Source: Micromonospora cabrerizensis (GTDB lineage: Bacteria; Actinomycetota; Actinomycetes; Mycobacteriales; Micromonosporaceae). Taken from it: a stretch of 64,000 nucleotides of DNA. The position numbers and the translations under genes are program-made. The DNA lies in assembly GCF_022230955.1 (NCBI RefSeq), contig NZ_JAKKFI010000067.1:1-64000 (forward strand), given 5' to 3'. The stretch's first letter is position 1; each line of letters starts with the position of its first letter. Shown piece after piece: positions 49,599 to 58,105 of the stretch. The notes below the pieces were generated by a model. The model was not told the origin of the DNA, searched no databases, and saw only the letters and a list, made by a program, of their open reading frames with translations.

Positions 49599-52463
49599 TC
49601 ACGGCAGGGCCCACCGTTGCGCCCCGGTGCCGTTGCAGGTCCAGATCCGCAACTGCCGGCCGTCGGTGAGGTCGGAGTTGGGGATGTCCAGACACCGGCC
49701 CGACTGGGGATTGCGCAGGCTGCCGTCCGGCTGGGCGGCCCACTGCTGGGCCCCACTGCCGTTGCAGTCGTAGAGCTGCACGACCGTGCCGTCGGTGGTC
49801 CCGCTCGCCTTCACGTCCAGGCACTTGGCGAAGCCGCGGACCGTGCCGTCGCCGGGCAGGGTCCACCGCTGGGCGGCGGTGCCGTTGCAGGTCCAGGTCT
49901 GCACCGGGGTGCCGTTGGCGGTCTGGCTGGCGGCGATGTCCGCGCACTTACCGAGGGCCTTGACCTCACCGGTACGGGCACCGCCGGTGCCGACACCCGG
50001 GCCGGTGAAGGTGTAGCTGTCCACGTCCAGCAGGGCGCCGCTGCCGCCGGTGAAGACCAGGTACAGGTCGTGGGTGCCATCGTCGGGCCTGGTCACCGTG
50101 GCGCTCAGCTCGGTGTAGTTGTCCCAGCCGCCGGTGTTCGGCACCGCGATCCGGGCGACCTCGGTGCCGGTCGGTGAGTCGTACCGGAAGGAGAGGGTGC
50201 CCCCGGGGCCGCCGGAGGAGACGCGGGCCCGGACGCCGGTGATGCCCTTGAGGCTCACGGCGTGGTGTCGGACGTTCTCGCCGCTCTGGATGTCACCCAG
50301 CCGTTTGCCGCCCTCGGCCGCGGCCTGGTCGATCACCTTGGGCCCGTTGAGCTGGACCAGGTGCTCGGCCTGCCACTGCTTCGGGTAGAGGATGATCTCC
50401 TTCTCGCCGGTCAGGCCGGCCGAGCCGGTCGCGCCGCGATCGGTGTAACTGCCCCGCAGGACGAAGAACAGCACCGAGTCGGGGCCGGCGTGCACCGGGC
50501 CGGTGTTGAAGGTCGCGCCGCAGCCGGTCCCCTCCCCCTCCTCGTGGGCGTGCTCCTGGTGGCCGAGCGCGGCCCGGACGACCACCGCCGAGCAGGCCGG
50601 GGTGCCGTCCTGCGGATCGCTGGCGGTGGCGCTCACGCTCAGGTCCTGCCCCCAGTCGAAGAGACCACCGGCGGGCAGTCCGTTCATCGTGACCGTCGGC
50701 CGGTTGTTGCCGACCACCACCGGCACCAACGTGGTCGCGCTGCGGCCGGTGCCGTCGTTGACGGTGAGTCGGGCGTTGTAGGTGCCGTTGGCGGAGTACG
50801 TGAAGGACGGGTTCGCGGCGGTCGAGTCGGTGCTGCCGTTGTCGGTGAAGTCCCAGGCGTACGTCAGCGGGTCACCGTCCGGGTCCGAGCTGCCGGCGCT
50901 GGAGAAGCTTACGGCCAGCGGCGCCAGGCCGTTGTCCCTGTTGACGGTGGCCTTGGCCAGCGGCGACCGGCCACCCTGAACGTAGTTGATTTTGTAGAGC
51001 CCGGCGTCGGCGGCGCCGGAGAAGTAGCCGCTGCCGTATTCGAGCAGGTAGAGGGAGCCGTCCGGGCCGAACTGCCAGTCGATCGGGTGGACGAACTTCA
51101 TCCCGGCGAGCACCGGCTCGATCACCGTCGGCGCGCCGGTGGCCGGGTTGCCGTTGTCGAACTGGACTTCCTTGATCCAGTTGCGGCAGTACTCGGAGAT
51201 CAGCCACTTGTTGTCGTAGTAGGCCGGCCACTTCACGTCCGAGACGAGGTTCGGGTCGTAGTGGTAGACCTCGACGTGGTTCGGCGAACCGCACCCACCC
51301 GGGTTGTCCAGCGCGGGCCAGTCCTCACTGCCGCCGTGCTGCTCCCAGACCAGCGCCGGCTTCGTCGCCGGAAGCTGCTGGAGACCCGTGTTGCGGGGCG
51401 AGTTGTTGACCGGCCCGGTCGAGCCGCCGCACGGGAACCAGCCGCGCGGCGAGGCGGTGGCGAAGTCCCAGTCGTTGTAGGCGACGTTGGGGCCGCCGCA
51501 GTACGGCCAGCCGTAGTTGCCGGGCCCGGCGGCCCGGTTGAACTCGTCGTACGCCGCCGGGCCACGGTTGGCGAGGTCGACGCCCGCGTCCGGGCCGACC
51601 TCGCCCCAGTAGAGGGTGTTGTTGGCCTTGCGGTCCACCCAGATCCGGTACGGGTTGCGCACACCCATCACGTAGATCTCCGGCCTGGTCCGCGCGGTAC
51701 CGGCGGCGAAGAGGTTGCCGGAGGGGACCGTGTAGCTGCCGTCGTTCTCCGGGTGGATCCGGTTGATCTTGCCGCGCAGGTCGTTGGTGTTGCCCGAGGT
51801 GCGCTGGGCGTCGTACTGCGCGTTGCGGCTGGTCCGCTCGTCGATCGGGGCCATCCCGGCCGAGTCTCCACCGGAGTTGGTGTTGTCGCCGACGGCGAAG
51901 TACAGGTTGCCGGCAGTGTCCCAGCTCATCGAACCGGCCGAGTGACAGCACAGGTCACGTTCGGTCGGCCACTCGATGAGCAGGTCCTCGCTGCCCGGGT
52001 CGAGCAGCAACGTGGACGGGTTGAAGGTGAACCGGCTGATCCGGTTGACCAACGGGGTGACCTTGGGCGAGTAGAAGAGGTAGACCCAGCGGTTGCTCGC
52101 GAAGCTCGGGTGCAGCGTGATCCCGATCAGGCCGTCCTCGAAGCGGGCGTCCAGTGGCAGGGTCAGCGCGACAGTGGTGGATCTCGTCGCCGGGTTGTAG
52201 AGGCGGACCTGGCCGCCGCCGCTGCTGGTGCCCCGGTTGATGTAGAAGACCTTGCCGTCGGGGGCGACGGCCAGCTCGATCGGCTCCCCCATGGAGAGCC
52301 CGCCGTCGAGGGCGATCTTCTCGAACCCGACGGTGGCCGGCGGTGCCAGGGCCGCGGCGGCCCGGGCCGGAGACACGGTGGCCGGCGGGGCGAGGCTGAG
52401 GGTGGCGAGGACGGTGAACAGGGTGGTGGCGGCGACCAGACGTCGACGCAGAGTGCGGGACAC
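49599..52463 (-). CDS. Secreted PQQ-type sugar dehydrogenase with PKD, CBM and ricin domains
   Basis: A 954-residue exported protein. Domains in order: a signal peptide (Arg-rich then LVAATTLFTVLATLSLAP), a six-bladed GDH-like propeller (about 40-440, with MGVRNPYRIWVDRK, YWGEVGPDAG and SAGSMSWD), a PKD domain (YAWDFTDNGSTDS), a region near 600-780 with a CBM6-like fold, and a C-terminal ricin-type lectin with QxW repeats (AQRW, AQQW). The GTG start at 52463 follows GGAGG. Probably oxidises a sugar on a polysaccharide surface. Confidence 0.9.
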   Translation of the reverse strand: MSRTLRRRLVAATTLFTVLATLSLAPPATVSPARAAAALAPPATVGFEKIALDGGLSMGEPIELAVAPDGKVFYINRGTSSGGGQVRLYNPATRSTTVALTLPLDARFEDGLIGITLHPSFASNRWVYLFYSPKVTPLVNRISRFTFNPSTLLLDPGSEDLLIEWPTERDLCCHSAGSMSWDTAGNLYFAVGDNTNSGGDSAGMAPIDERTSRNAQYDAQRTSGNTNDLRGKINRIHPENDGSYTVPSGNLFAAGTARTRPEIYVMGVRNPYRIWVDRKANNTLYWGEVGPDAGVDLANRGPAAYDEFNRAAGPGNYGWPYCGGPNVAYNDWDFATASPRGWFPCGGSTGPVNNSPRNTGLQQLPATKPALVWEQHGGSEDWPALDNPGGCGSPNHVEVYHYDPNLVSDVKWPAYYDNKWLISEYCRNWIKEVQFDNGNPATGAPTVIEPVLAGMKFVHPIDWQFGPDGSLYLLEYGSGYFSGAADAGLYKINYVQGGRSPLAKATVNRDNGLAPLAVSFSSAGSSDPDGDPLTYAWDFTDNGSTDSTAANPSFTYSANGTYNARLTVNDGTGRSATTLVPVVVGNNRPTVTMNGLPAGGLFDWGQDLSVSATASDPQDGTPACSAVVVRAALGHQEHAHEEGEGTGCGATFNTGPVHAGPDSVLFFVLRGSYTDRGATGSAGLTGEKEIILYPKQWQAEHLVQLNGPKVIDQAAAEGGKRLGDIQSGENVRHHAVSLKGITGVRARVSSGGPGGTLSFRYDSPTGTEVARIAVPNTGGWDNYTELSATVTRPDDGTHDLYLVFTGGSGALLDVDSYTFTGPGVGTGGARTGEVKALGKCADIAASQTANGTPVQTWTCNGTAAQRWTLPGDGTVRGFAKCLDVKASGTTDGTVVQLYDCNGSGAQQWAAQPDGSLRNPQSGRCLDIPNSDLTDGRQLRIWTCNGTGAQRWALP

Positions 52464-52616
52464 GAGACCTCCAGCTGTCCGGGGGATCTCGGTGCCGCTC
52501 CCGCCGACTGGAGGAGCACCGCGGTGTGTCCCGGACATTAACGTCTTTCACTGGAAGGCGATAGAACTTCACGTCACCAGATCGAAAGTCGTCAAGGTTT
52601 GGACGAAAGTACGGCC

Positions 52617-54449
52617 TCAGTCTCGCGTCGGGGTGAAGTGCGCCGGGGGCATCCCGCACTCACGCAACCTCGGGTCCTGCTCGACGTCGGTGAGCACACC
52701 GGCGGCATTGATCAGGCCGATGTGCGAGAACGCCTGCGGGAAGTTGCCCAACTGCTCGCCGGTCTGCTGGTCGATCTGCTCGGCGAACAGGCCCAGGTCG
52801 TTGACCCGATCCGCCAGACTGCGAAACAACTCGTGCGCCCGGTCCCGCTCACCGGCCAACGCCAGGCAACTCACCAGCCAGAACGAACAGATGACGAAGC
52901 CCGCCGGGTCGCCGTCCCAGCGCCGCAGCAGGCCGTCGTGCGACAGCCCCCGCTCCACCGCGCGGACCGTCGAGCGCATCCGGGGGTCGTCCGCCCGCAG
53001 GAAACCCACCAGGGGCATCACCAGCACCGACGCGTCCAGCTCGTCGGAGTCGAAGATCCCGGTGTACGACTGGAGCCGCTCGCTCCACCCCCGCTCGAGG
53101 ATCGCCGCGCGCACCTCGTCCCGGGCCGCCGTCCAGCGGGCCAGGTCCTCCGGCCCGCCGAGCTGGTCGCCGAAGCGGACCGCCCGGTCCAGCGCCACCC
53201 AGCACTCCACCTTCGAGGACACGTGGTGGTGTTGGACGCCACGCTCCTCCCACATCCCCGCGTCCGGTTGTTTCCAGTCCTGCTCGGCCTGGTCGGCAAG
53301 CACCCGCAGCAGGTGGTAGACGTCCGGGTCGAACGGCTCCAGCTGGTCGCGCATCAGCCAGGCGGCGTCCATGGCCGCGCCGTAGATGTCGTTCTGCCGC
53401 TGCCGCCACGCGTCGTTGCCGGTCACCACCGGCGGGCTGTCGCGGTAACCACCGAGCTGGTCGAGCCGATGCTCGGTGAGGTCCCGCTCCCCCAGCACCC
53501 CGTACATGATGGGCACCGGCTGGTCGTCGACCCGGCCCATCGCCCGACCCAACCAGGCGAACTGCCGCCGAACCTCGTCGAAGCACGCCGACCGCCACAA
53601 CGCCCGCAGGGTGTGGCTGAAGTCGCGCACCCAGACGTAGCGGTAGTCGTAGTTGCGGTCCCCGCCGAGTTCCTCCGGCAGCGAGGTGGTCACCGAGGCC
53701 ACCACGGCACCGCTGGGCCGGTACGTCATGCCCTGCACCACCAGCCCGCTGCGCCGCACCTCCTCGGCGTAGAGCCCCTGGTAGTCGTGCTCGTCGGCCC
53801 AGGACTGCCAGCCGGCGACGGTGTCGGCGATCGTCTGGTCGGCGTCCGGTACCTCCGGCAGTGGGGCGTCATAGGTCGGGGCGTACCCGAGTGTGAAGTT
53901 GTGGGTGGTGCCGGCGCGGACGGTGAACGTCGCTGTGGCATCGGCGTCGTCGCCGCACTCCAACCGCACGCTGCTGCGGAACGTGAGCCGCGCGGCCCCG
54001 GCGATGGCCTCGAGCATGTCCTCACGCTCGACCAGGTACGCGATGGTGCGCCCGTACTCGAAGCGCGGCCGGTAGTGCACCCGCATCGGCACCGCACCGG
54101 AGAGTCCCTGCACGCTGCGGACCAGCACCTGCGGTGGGTGCATCCCGATGTCATGACCCCGTGAGCCGGGCTCGAAGGCGAGCGCGTCGGTGAGCGCGAC
54201 CTCCCCCTGCGCGGTACGGAAGACGGTCCGCAGCACGAGGGTGTTGTCGAGATAGCTGCGTTCGACGGTGTAGTCGACCTCCGGTCGGATCGACCAGTGC
54301 CCTGCGCCGTCGTCGAGCAGCCGCCCGAACACCGACGGGGCGTCGAACCGGCCCGGGCACCACCAGTTCACCGAGCCCGAGGCGTCGACCAGCGCCGCGC
54401 TGCGGCCGTCGGCGAGGAACCCGTGGTCACTGATCTGTCCGCTCTCCAC
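52617..54449 (-). CDS. Glycoside hydrolase family 15 protein (trehalase/glucoamylase-like)
   Basis: A 610-residue GH15 protein. The N-terminal beta domain has GFLADGRSAALVDASGSV and WWCPGRFDAPSVFGRLLD. The (alpha/alpha)6 catalytic domain has YDYRYVWVRDFSHTLRAL, YGVLGERDLTEHRL and the C-terminal GLFAEQIDQQTGEQLGNFPQ with the catalytic Glu. This subgroup includes actinobacterial trehalases. The GTG start lies 8 bp after a GGGTAG -10-like site, so the mRNA may be leaderless. Confidence 0.9.
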   Translation of the reverse strand: MESGQISDHGFLADGRSAALVDASGSVNWWCPGRFDAPSVFGRLLDDGAGHWSIRPEVDYTVERSYLDNTLVLRTVFRTAQGEVALTDALAFEPGSRGHDIGMHPPQVLVRSVQGLSGAVPMRVHYRPRFEYGRTIAYLVEREDMLEAIAGAARLTFRSSVRLECGDDADATATFTVRAGTTHNFTLGYAPTYDAPLPEVPDADQTIADTVAGWQSWADEHDYQGLYAEEVRRSGLVVQGMTYRPSGAVVASVTTSLPEELGGDRNYDYRYVWVRDFSHTLRALWRSACFDEVRRQFAWLGRAMGRVDDQPVPIMYGVLGERDLTEHRLDQLGGYRDSPPVVTGNDAWRQRQNDIYGAAMDAAWLMRDQLEPFDPDVYHLLRVLADQAEQDWKQPDAGMWEERGVQHHHVSSKVECWVALDRAVRFGDQLGGPEDLARWTAARDEVRAAILERGWSERLQSYTGIFDSDELDASVLVMPLVGFLRADDPRMRSTVRAVERGLSHDGLLRRWDGDPAGFVICSFWLVSCLALAGERDRAHELFRSLADRVNDLGLFAEQIDQQTGEQLGNFPQAFSHIGLINAAGVLTDVEQDPRLRECGMPPAHFTPTRD

Positions 54450-54457
54450 CTGACTGG

Positions 54458-54482
54458 CTACCCGGGCCGCCCGCGCCCATTC
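54458..54482 (-). promoter_or_regulatory. Stress-sigma-like promoter of the GH15 gene
   Basis: On the minus strand, GAAT (54482-54479), 15 bp, GGGTAG (54463-54458), then 8 bp to the GTG start. Confidence 0.45.
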
Positions 54483-54571
54483 CTCCCGTTCGGGATGGCA
54501 CTCACCGTGCCGTCGCCGTGTTACCGCTCGCCATGGGCGGGAACGCGGGGAGCTGACGAGGGAGGATGCTC

Positions 54572-55159
54572 ATGACGTCAGCTTCGGAGCCGACCGCCGC
54601 ATGGCGGCCCGGCACACAGGGTGGCGACCTGCTTCCATCCGGGCCCGCCGGCCGCCTGGCGACACCGGCCGGTGACGGCCACGGGCCGGAGACAGGTCCG
54701 CCGACCGTGACGATCGGCTCGTACCCGGACTACCCGGCCGCGCAGCGGGTCGTCGACTATCTGGCCGACAACCGGTTCCCGGTGGAGCACAGCGCCATCG
54801 TCGGCACCAACCTCACCCTGGTGGAGTCGGTGCTCGGGCGGATGACCACCGGTCGCGCCGGCCTGCTCGGCGCGGGCACGGGTGCCTGGTTCGGTCTTTT
54901 CATCGGCCTGCTGTTCGGGATCTTCACCGTCGGCAACTGGCTGGCGGTGATCCTGGTCGGGCTGGTCATCGGTGCGATCTGGGGCGCCGTGTTCGGCGCC
55001 GTCGCACACGCGATGACGGGCGGGCAGCGTGACTTCACCTCGGCCAGCTCGCTGCGAGCAGGCCAGTACGCGGTGACGGTCGACGCGCAGTTCGCCGACC
55101 AGGCCCGTCAGCTGCTGGGCCGGATGCAGATGTCCAACCCGGCCGCGAACACCCGCTGA
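54572..55159 (+). CDS. General stress protein (GSP17M-like) with two membrane helices
   Basis: A 195-residue protein. After a disordered N-terminus comes the domain VTIGSYPDYPAAQRVVDYLADN with FPVEHSAIVGTNL, as in the general stress protein 17M family. Two Gly-rich membrane helices follow (about 105-150), and a C-terminal domain has AGQYAVTVDAQFADQARQLL. The ATG at 54572 has the ribosome site GGGAGG; one two codons earlier is less well spaced. Confidence 0.87.
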   Translation: MTSASEPTAAWRPGTQGGDLLPSGPAGRLATPAGDGHGPETGPPTVTIGSYPDYPAAQRVVDYLADNRFPVEHSAIVGTNLTLVESVLGRMTTGRAGLLGAGTGAWFGLFIGLLFGIFTVGNWLAVILVGLVIGAIWGAVFGAVAHAMTGGQRDFTSASSLRAGQYAVTVDAQFADQARQLLGRMQMSNPAANTR

Positions 55160-55168
55160 CCCACGATC

Positions 55169-55207
55169 GAACGGCCGTCCCGGCAGCACGCGCCGGGGCG
55201 GCCGTTC
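55169..55207. terminator. Bidirectional terminator
   Basis: The 16-nt arms at 55169-55184 (GAACGGCCGTCCCGGC) and 55192-55207 match at 15 of 16 positions with a 7-nt loop. It lies between convergent genes and reaches the stop codon of the DUF6506 gene. Confidence 0.75.
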
Positions 55208-55544
55208 AGCCGTGCCGTGGGGGAGGTGGGGGCTGGTCAGCTTCGAGTCGTTCGCCGTACTGCGTCGCACCGCGCACCGAGTCCACCGCGAACGTCACGT
55301 GGCCGACGGGGACCCGGCCGTCGACGGCCTCGGCCACCCGTGCGGCTGCCGCCAGCGCGAAGCCCCCGCACAGTTCGACCAGCGCGACCCCCTCGGCCAC
55401 GAGGTCCACCGCCACGGCAGGGGCCATCGACGGGTCCGGCACGGGCACGAGGTAGGTGCGTTGGCCGCCGCGGTCGAACACGACCCGGTCCTCGACGGGG
55501 TCACTGCCCGGGTGCTCGTAGATGTACGCCCAGCTGACCGTCAT
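55206..55544 (-). CDS. DUF6506 family protein
   Basis: A 112-residue protein starting SWAYIYEHPGSDPVEDR. It has LVAEGVALVELCGGFALAAAARV and RVPVGHVTFAVDSVRG, the DUF6506 pattern. It is a small cytosolic domain of unknown function. The Met at 55544 has a strong ribosome site (GAGGAGGAG), so the longer frame is not used. Confidence 0.82.
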   Translation of the reverse strand: MTVSWAYIYEHPGSDPVEDRVVFDRGGQRTYLVPVPDPSMAPAVAVDLVAEGVALVELCGGFALAAAARVAEAVDGRVPVGHVTFAVDSVRGATQYGERLEADQPPPPPRHG

Positions 55545-55659
55545 CGAACGCTCCTCCTCCTGGACCGGGGACGTCGACCGACCGTAGGCGTTCAACCGGA
55601 CTTGAGGTCAAGCGACGCTGATCCGCCCGATGCGCCGGCCGACGGGAAACCCGAGAGGA

Positions 55660-56262
55660 TCAAGCACCGTGGTCGTGCGTCGCGTACGCCAGCTCGCCGG
55701 CGCGGAGGTCGACCTCGACCCGGTTTTCCGGTGGTGCCAGTGGGCAGGCCCAGCGATCGTCGTAGGCACAGCTCGGGTTGTAGAGATAGTTGGCGTCCAG
55801 CCGGACGCGGTCGCCGGGCAGCAGCTCGACGCCCCGGCCGAAGGTGCCCTTCACCGTGTCGGTGAGGTAGCGCCCTCCCCCGTAGGTCTCCCGCCCGCAG
55901 GTGCCGTCCCGCAGCGGCACGAACAGCCCGCCGCCGTACGCCTCGATCCACCACAGGGTCAGCGGCCCCCACGGCGTCTCGGCCACCGCGACCCGCCGGT
56001 ACGTGACCACCCCGTCCGGACCGCCGGTGTCGATCCGCAGCTCCCCGCTGGCCGGCCGCAGCGACGCCTCCACGACTGCGTCCGGGTTGGGCGGGAAGTA
56101 CCGCACCCCAGAGAAGCCGCTGCGCTGCGCTGGCGGGATCGGGCTCTGCGGGTGGGTGGCGAAGAGTTCGTCGCGCCCCGCGCGGAACCCGCTCAGGTCG
56201 ACGTCGGACAGGTACAGCCGGGCGACCCGCTCCCGCCAGTCGGCCAGCTCCAGATCATCCAC
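55660..56262 (-). CDS. DUF1684 protein
   Basis: A 200-residue protein of the DUF1684 family. Signatures include WRERVARLYLSDVDLSGF, then RAGRDELFATHPQSPIP, and the C-terminal YLYNPSCAYDDRWACPLAPPENR. The family is widespread in actinomycetes and halophiles, with no known function. It lies 18 bp after the TetR gene stop and is probably cotranscribed with it. Confidence 0.88.
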   Translation of the reverse strand: MDDLELADWRERVARLYLSDVDLSGFRAGRDELFATHPQSPIPPAQRSGFSGVRYFPPNPDAVVEASLRPASGELRIDTGGPDGVVTYRRVAVAETPWGPLTLWWIEAYGGGLFVPLRDGTCGRETYGGGRYLTDTVKGTFGRGVELLPGDRVRLDANYLYNPSCAYDDRWACPLAPPENRVEVDLRAGELAYATHDHGA

Positions 56263-56280
56263 ACCACCGAGCCTATGTCG

Positions 56281-56865
56281 TCACGCCGCGGCACCTGAGC
56301 GTGGCGGCCAGTTGGTCAGGACGGCGTCGAGGGCGTCCAAGGTCCGGGACCACGAGTCGTCCGTAGGGCGCGGGGTGTGCCGGAAGCCCCCGGTCTTCTC
56401 CAGGCTCACGAACCCGTGGAACGTGCTGTGCATCATCCGTACGGCGTCGGTCTGGTCCGGTTCGGCGAGCCGGTAGCCGCGCAGGATGGCCCGGGTCATC
56501 TCGGCGTGCCGGACGCCGGCGCTCGTGGCGGCCGTCTCCGGGTCCAGGTCGATCTGCATCGCCGCGTACCGACCGGGATGCTGCCTGGCGTAGTCCCGGT
56601 ACGCGTCGGCGAAGGCCACCAGCGCGTCCTTGCCGGCCCGGCCGGCCAGGGCGGCGGCAACCCGGTCGGCCAGCTCCGCCAGGGCCAGCAGGGCGATCCT
56701 GACCCGCAGGTCCCGCGCGTTCTTGATGTGGAAGTAGAGGCTCGCGTCCTTCACCCCGAAGTGGCGGGCGAGCGCGGCAACGGTCACGTTCTCCACGCCC
56801 ACCTCGTCGGCCAGCTCGGCCGCGACCAGGGTCAGGCGCTCGGCGGTAACCCCTGCACGAGCCAT
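56281..56865 (-). CDS. TetR-family regulator with WHG-type ligand domain
   Basis: A 194-residue repressor. The helix-turn-helix reads VTVAALARHFGVKDASLYFHI. The C-terminal domain (YARQHPGRYAAMQIDLDPET, FHGFVSLEKTGGF) is of the TetR_C_33 type. It is transcribed away from the FBP-domain gene; the palindrome at 56901-56917 in between is a likely operator. ATGs at 56865 and 56874 are both possible. Confidence 0.86.
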   Translation of the reverse strand: MARAGVTAERLTLVAAELADEVGVENVTVAALARHFGVKDASLYFHIKNARDLRVRIALLALAELADRVAAALAGRAGKDALVAFADAYRDYARQHPGRYAAMQIDLDPETAATSAGVRHAEMTRAILRGYRLAEPDQTDAVRMMHSTFHGFVSLEKTGGFRHTPRPTDDSWSRTLDALDAVLTNWPPRSGAAA

Positions 56866-56900
56866 GCACCACACCCCAAACCTAGCCCCAATAATCGCTT

Positions 56901-56917
56901 GCCTAGGAGCGCTAGGC
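56901..56917. promoter_or_regulatory. Likely TetR operator
   Basis: A perfect palindrome GCCTAG-N5-CTAGGC centred between the TetR start and the FBP gene start, in a stretch that also holds a further CCTAG at 56881. CTAG is rare in high-GC genomes, which adds weight. Confidence 0.65.
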
Positions 56918-56925
56918 TACTACCT

Positions 56926-57414
56926 ATGTTAGCCCTGACCGAATCCGCCATCCGCAAGTCCTTCGTCAACTGCACCCAGGGTGAGGCGAAGCGGATGGCC
57001 GTACCGAATGATCTGCCGACACGCCCCTGGGACGACCTGGACTTTCTCGGCTGGCGGGACCCGGCGGCACCCCAGCGGGCCTATCTGGTCGCCGAGTCCG
57101 ACGGCCGGCTCGTCGGCGTGGCGCTGCGCTCCGCGACGCACCAGATCGGGCGGGTGCGGCGCAGCATGTGCTCGCTCTGCCTGACCACCCACCTCGGCGA
57201 CGGCGTCTCACTGATGACCGCCCGCAAGGCCGGGCCGGGTGGACGGCAGGGCGACTCCGTGGGCACGTACATGTGCTCCGACCTGGCCTGCTCGCTCTAC
57301 CTGCGGAAGAAGAAGCAGGCCGGGCCACCCATGCCCGACCCCCTGCCCCTGCCGGAGCGGATCGACCACGTCCGGGCCGCCCTCGCGGCGTTCCTGCGCA
57401 AGGTCAACGAGTGA
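56926..57414 (+). CDS. FBP-domain treble-clef zinc-finger protein (EF-G-binding type)
   Basis: A 162-residue protein of the FBP family, named after an EF-G-binding protein (fusidic acid-related FusB class). It has ESAIRKSFVNCTQGEAKRM, FLGWRDPAAPQRAYLV, and the zinc site MCSLCLTTH with YMCSDLACSLYLRKK. In actinomycetes it is a ribosome- or EF-G-linked protein of uncertain role. The gene starts 9 bp after a palindrome and is probably controlled by the divergent TetR protein. Its stop overlaps the convergent GNAT gene by 11 bp. Confidence 0.87.
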   Translation: MLALTESAIRKSFVNCTQGEAKRMAVPNDLPTRPWDDLDFLGWRDPAAPQRAYLVAESDGRLVGVALRSATHQIGRVRRSMCSLCLTTHLGDGVSLMTARKAGPGGRQGDSVGTYMCSDLACSLYLRKKKQAGPPMPDPLPLPERIDHVRAALAAFLRKVNE

Positions 57415-57967
57415 TCTGAGGATCGGTGGCCAGGCGGGCGTGCAGGTGCTCGTCGTAGCGGCGACCGTCGCCGTAGCGGTACGACTCCCGCAACGTCCCC
57501 TCGGCCGGGTAGCCGGCCCGGTCGGCGACGCGACAGGAGGCCGGGTTGGCGACCGCGTGGCACAACTCCACCCGGTGCAGCCCCAGGTCGCTGAACGCCC
57601 AGTCGGTGAGCCGGACGACGGCCCGCACCGCCACCCGACGCCCGCGGGCCGCGGGCGCCGTCCAGTAGCCGATGGACGCGTCACCGTCGTGGATGCGGTG
57701 CAGTGACACCGAGCCCAGCAGTTCGCCGCCGGTCGCCGCGGTCACCGCCATCGAGACATGGCCACCGGTGGACCAGTCGGCCCGGCGGCGCACCCAGAGA
57801 AGCGCGACCTCGTCGTCGATCGGGTCGCCGCCCTGCGGGTTCCACTGGGCGATCGCCGGGTCGCGCAGGGCGTCGCGGACCGCCGGGGCGTCCGCGTCCC
57901 GCCAGGGGCGCAGCAACAGGTCGGCGGCGGTGAGTTGCACGTGTTCCACGAGGCCGGAGTCTGGCAC
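57404..57967 (-). CDS. GNAT-family acetyltransferase (RimJ/RimL-like)
   Basis: A 187-residue GNAT protein of the RimJ/RimL type. It starts LTAADLLLRPWRDADAPAV, and has SIGYWTAPAARGRRVAVRAV in the acetyl-CoA region and HRVELCHAVANPASCRVADR, then YPAEGTLRESYRYGDGRRYD. Its acceptor could be a protein N-terminus or an amino group of a small molecule. It is convergent with the FBP gene, with an 11-bp overlap. Confidence 0.88.
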   Translation of the reverse strand: MPDSGLVEHVQLTAADLLLRPWRDADAPAVRDALRDPAIAQWNPQGGDPIDDEVALLWVRRRADWSTGGHVSMAVTAATGGELLGSVSLHRIHDGDASIGYWTAPAARGRRVAVRAVVRLTDWAFSDLGLHRVELCHAVANPASCRVADRAGYPAEGTLRESYRYGDGRRYDEHLHARLATDPQITR

Positions 57968-58066
57968 ACCACGTCACCATCGCGCCGCCGGTTTAGCGCC
58001 GCCTTTCTTCAAAGCTGCACTATTCGGTGCTGCGTGGTGGAAACGTGACCCAGGCTACGCTCAACG

Positions 58067-58092
58067 GCACTATTTAAATTTTGAAGTAGTGC
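58067..58092. promoter_or_regulatory. Likely MarR operator
   Basis: GCACTATTT (58067-58075) and AAGTAGTGC (58084-58092) form an inverted repeat with one mismatch around an A+T-rich core, 14 bp before the MarR ATG. It is the only strongly A+T-rich site nearby, so it is probably both promoter and operator. Confidence 0.6.
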
Positions 58093-58105
58093 TATCGTCA
58101 GGGGC

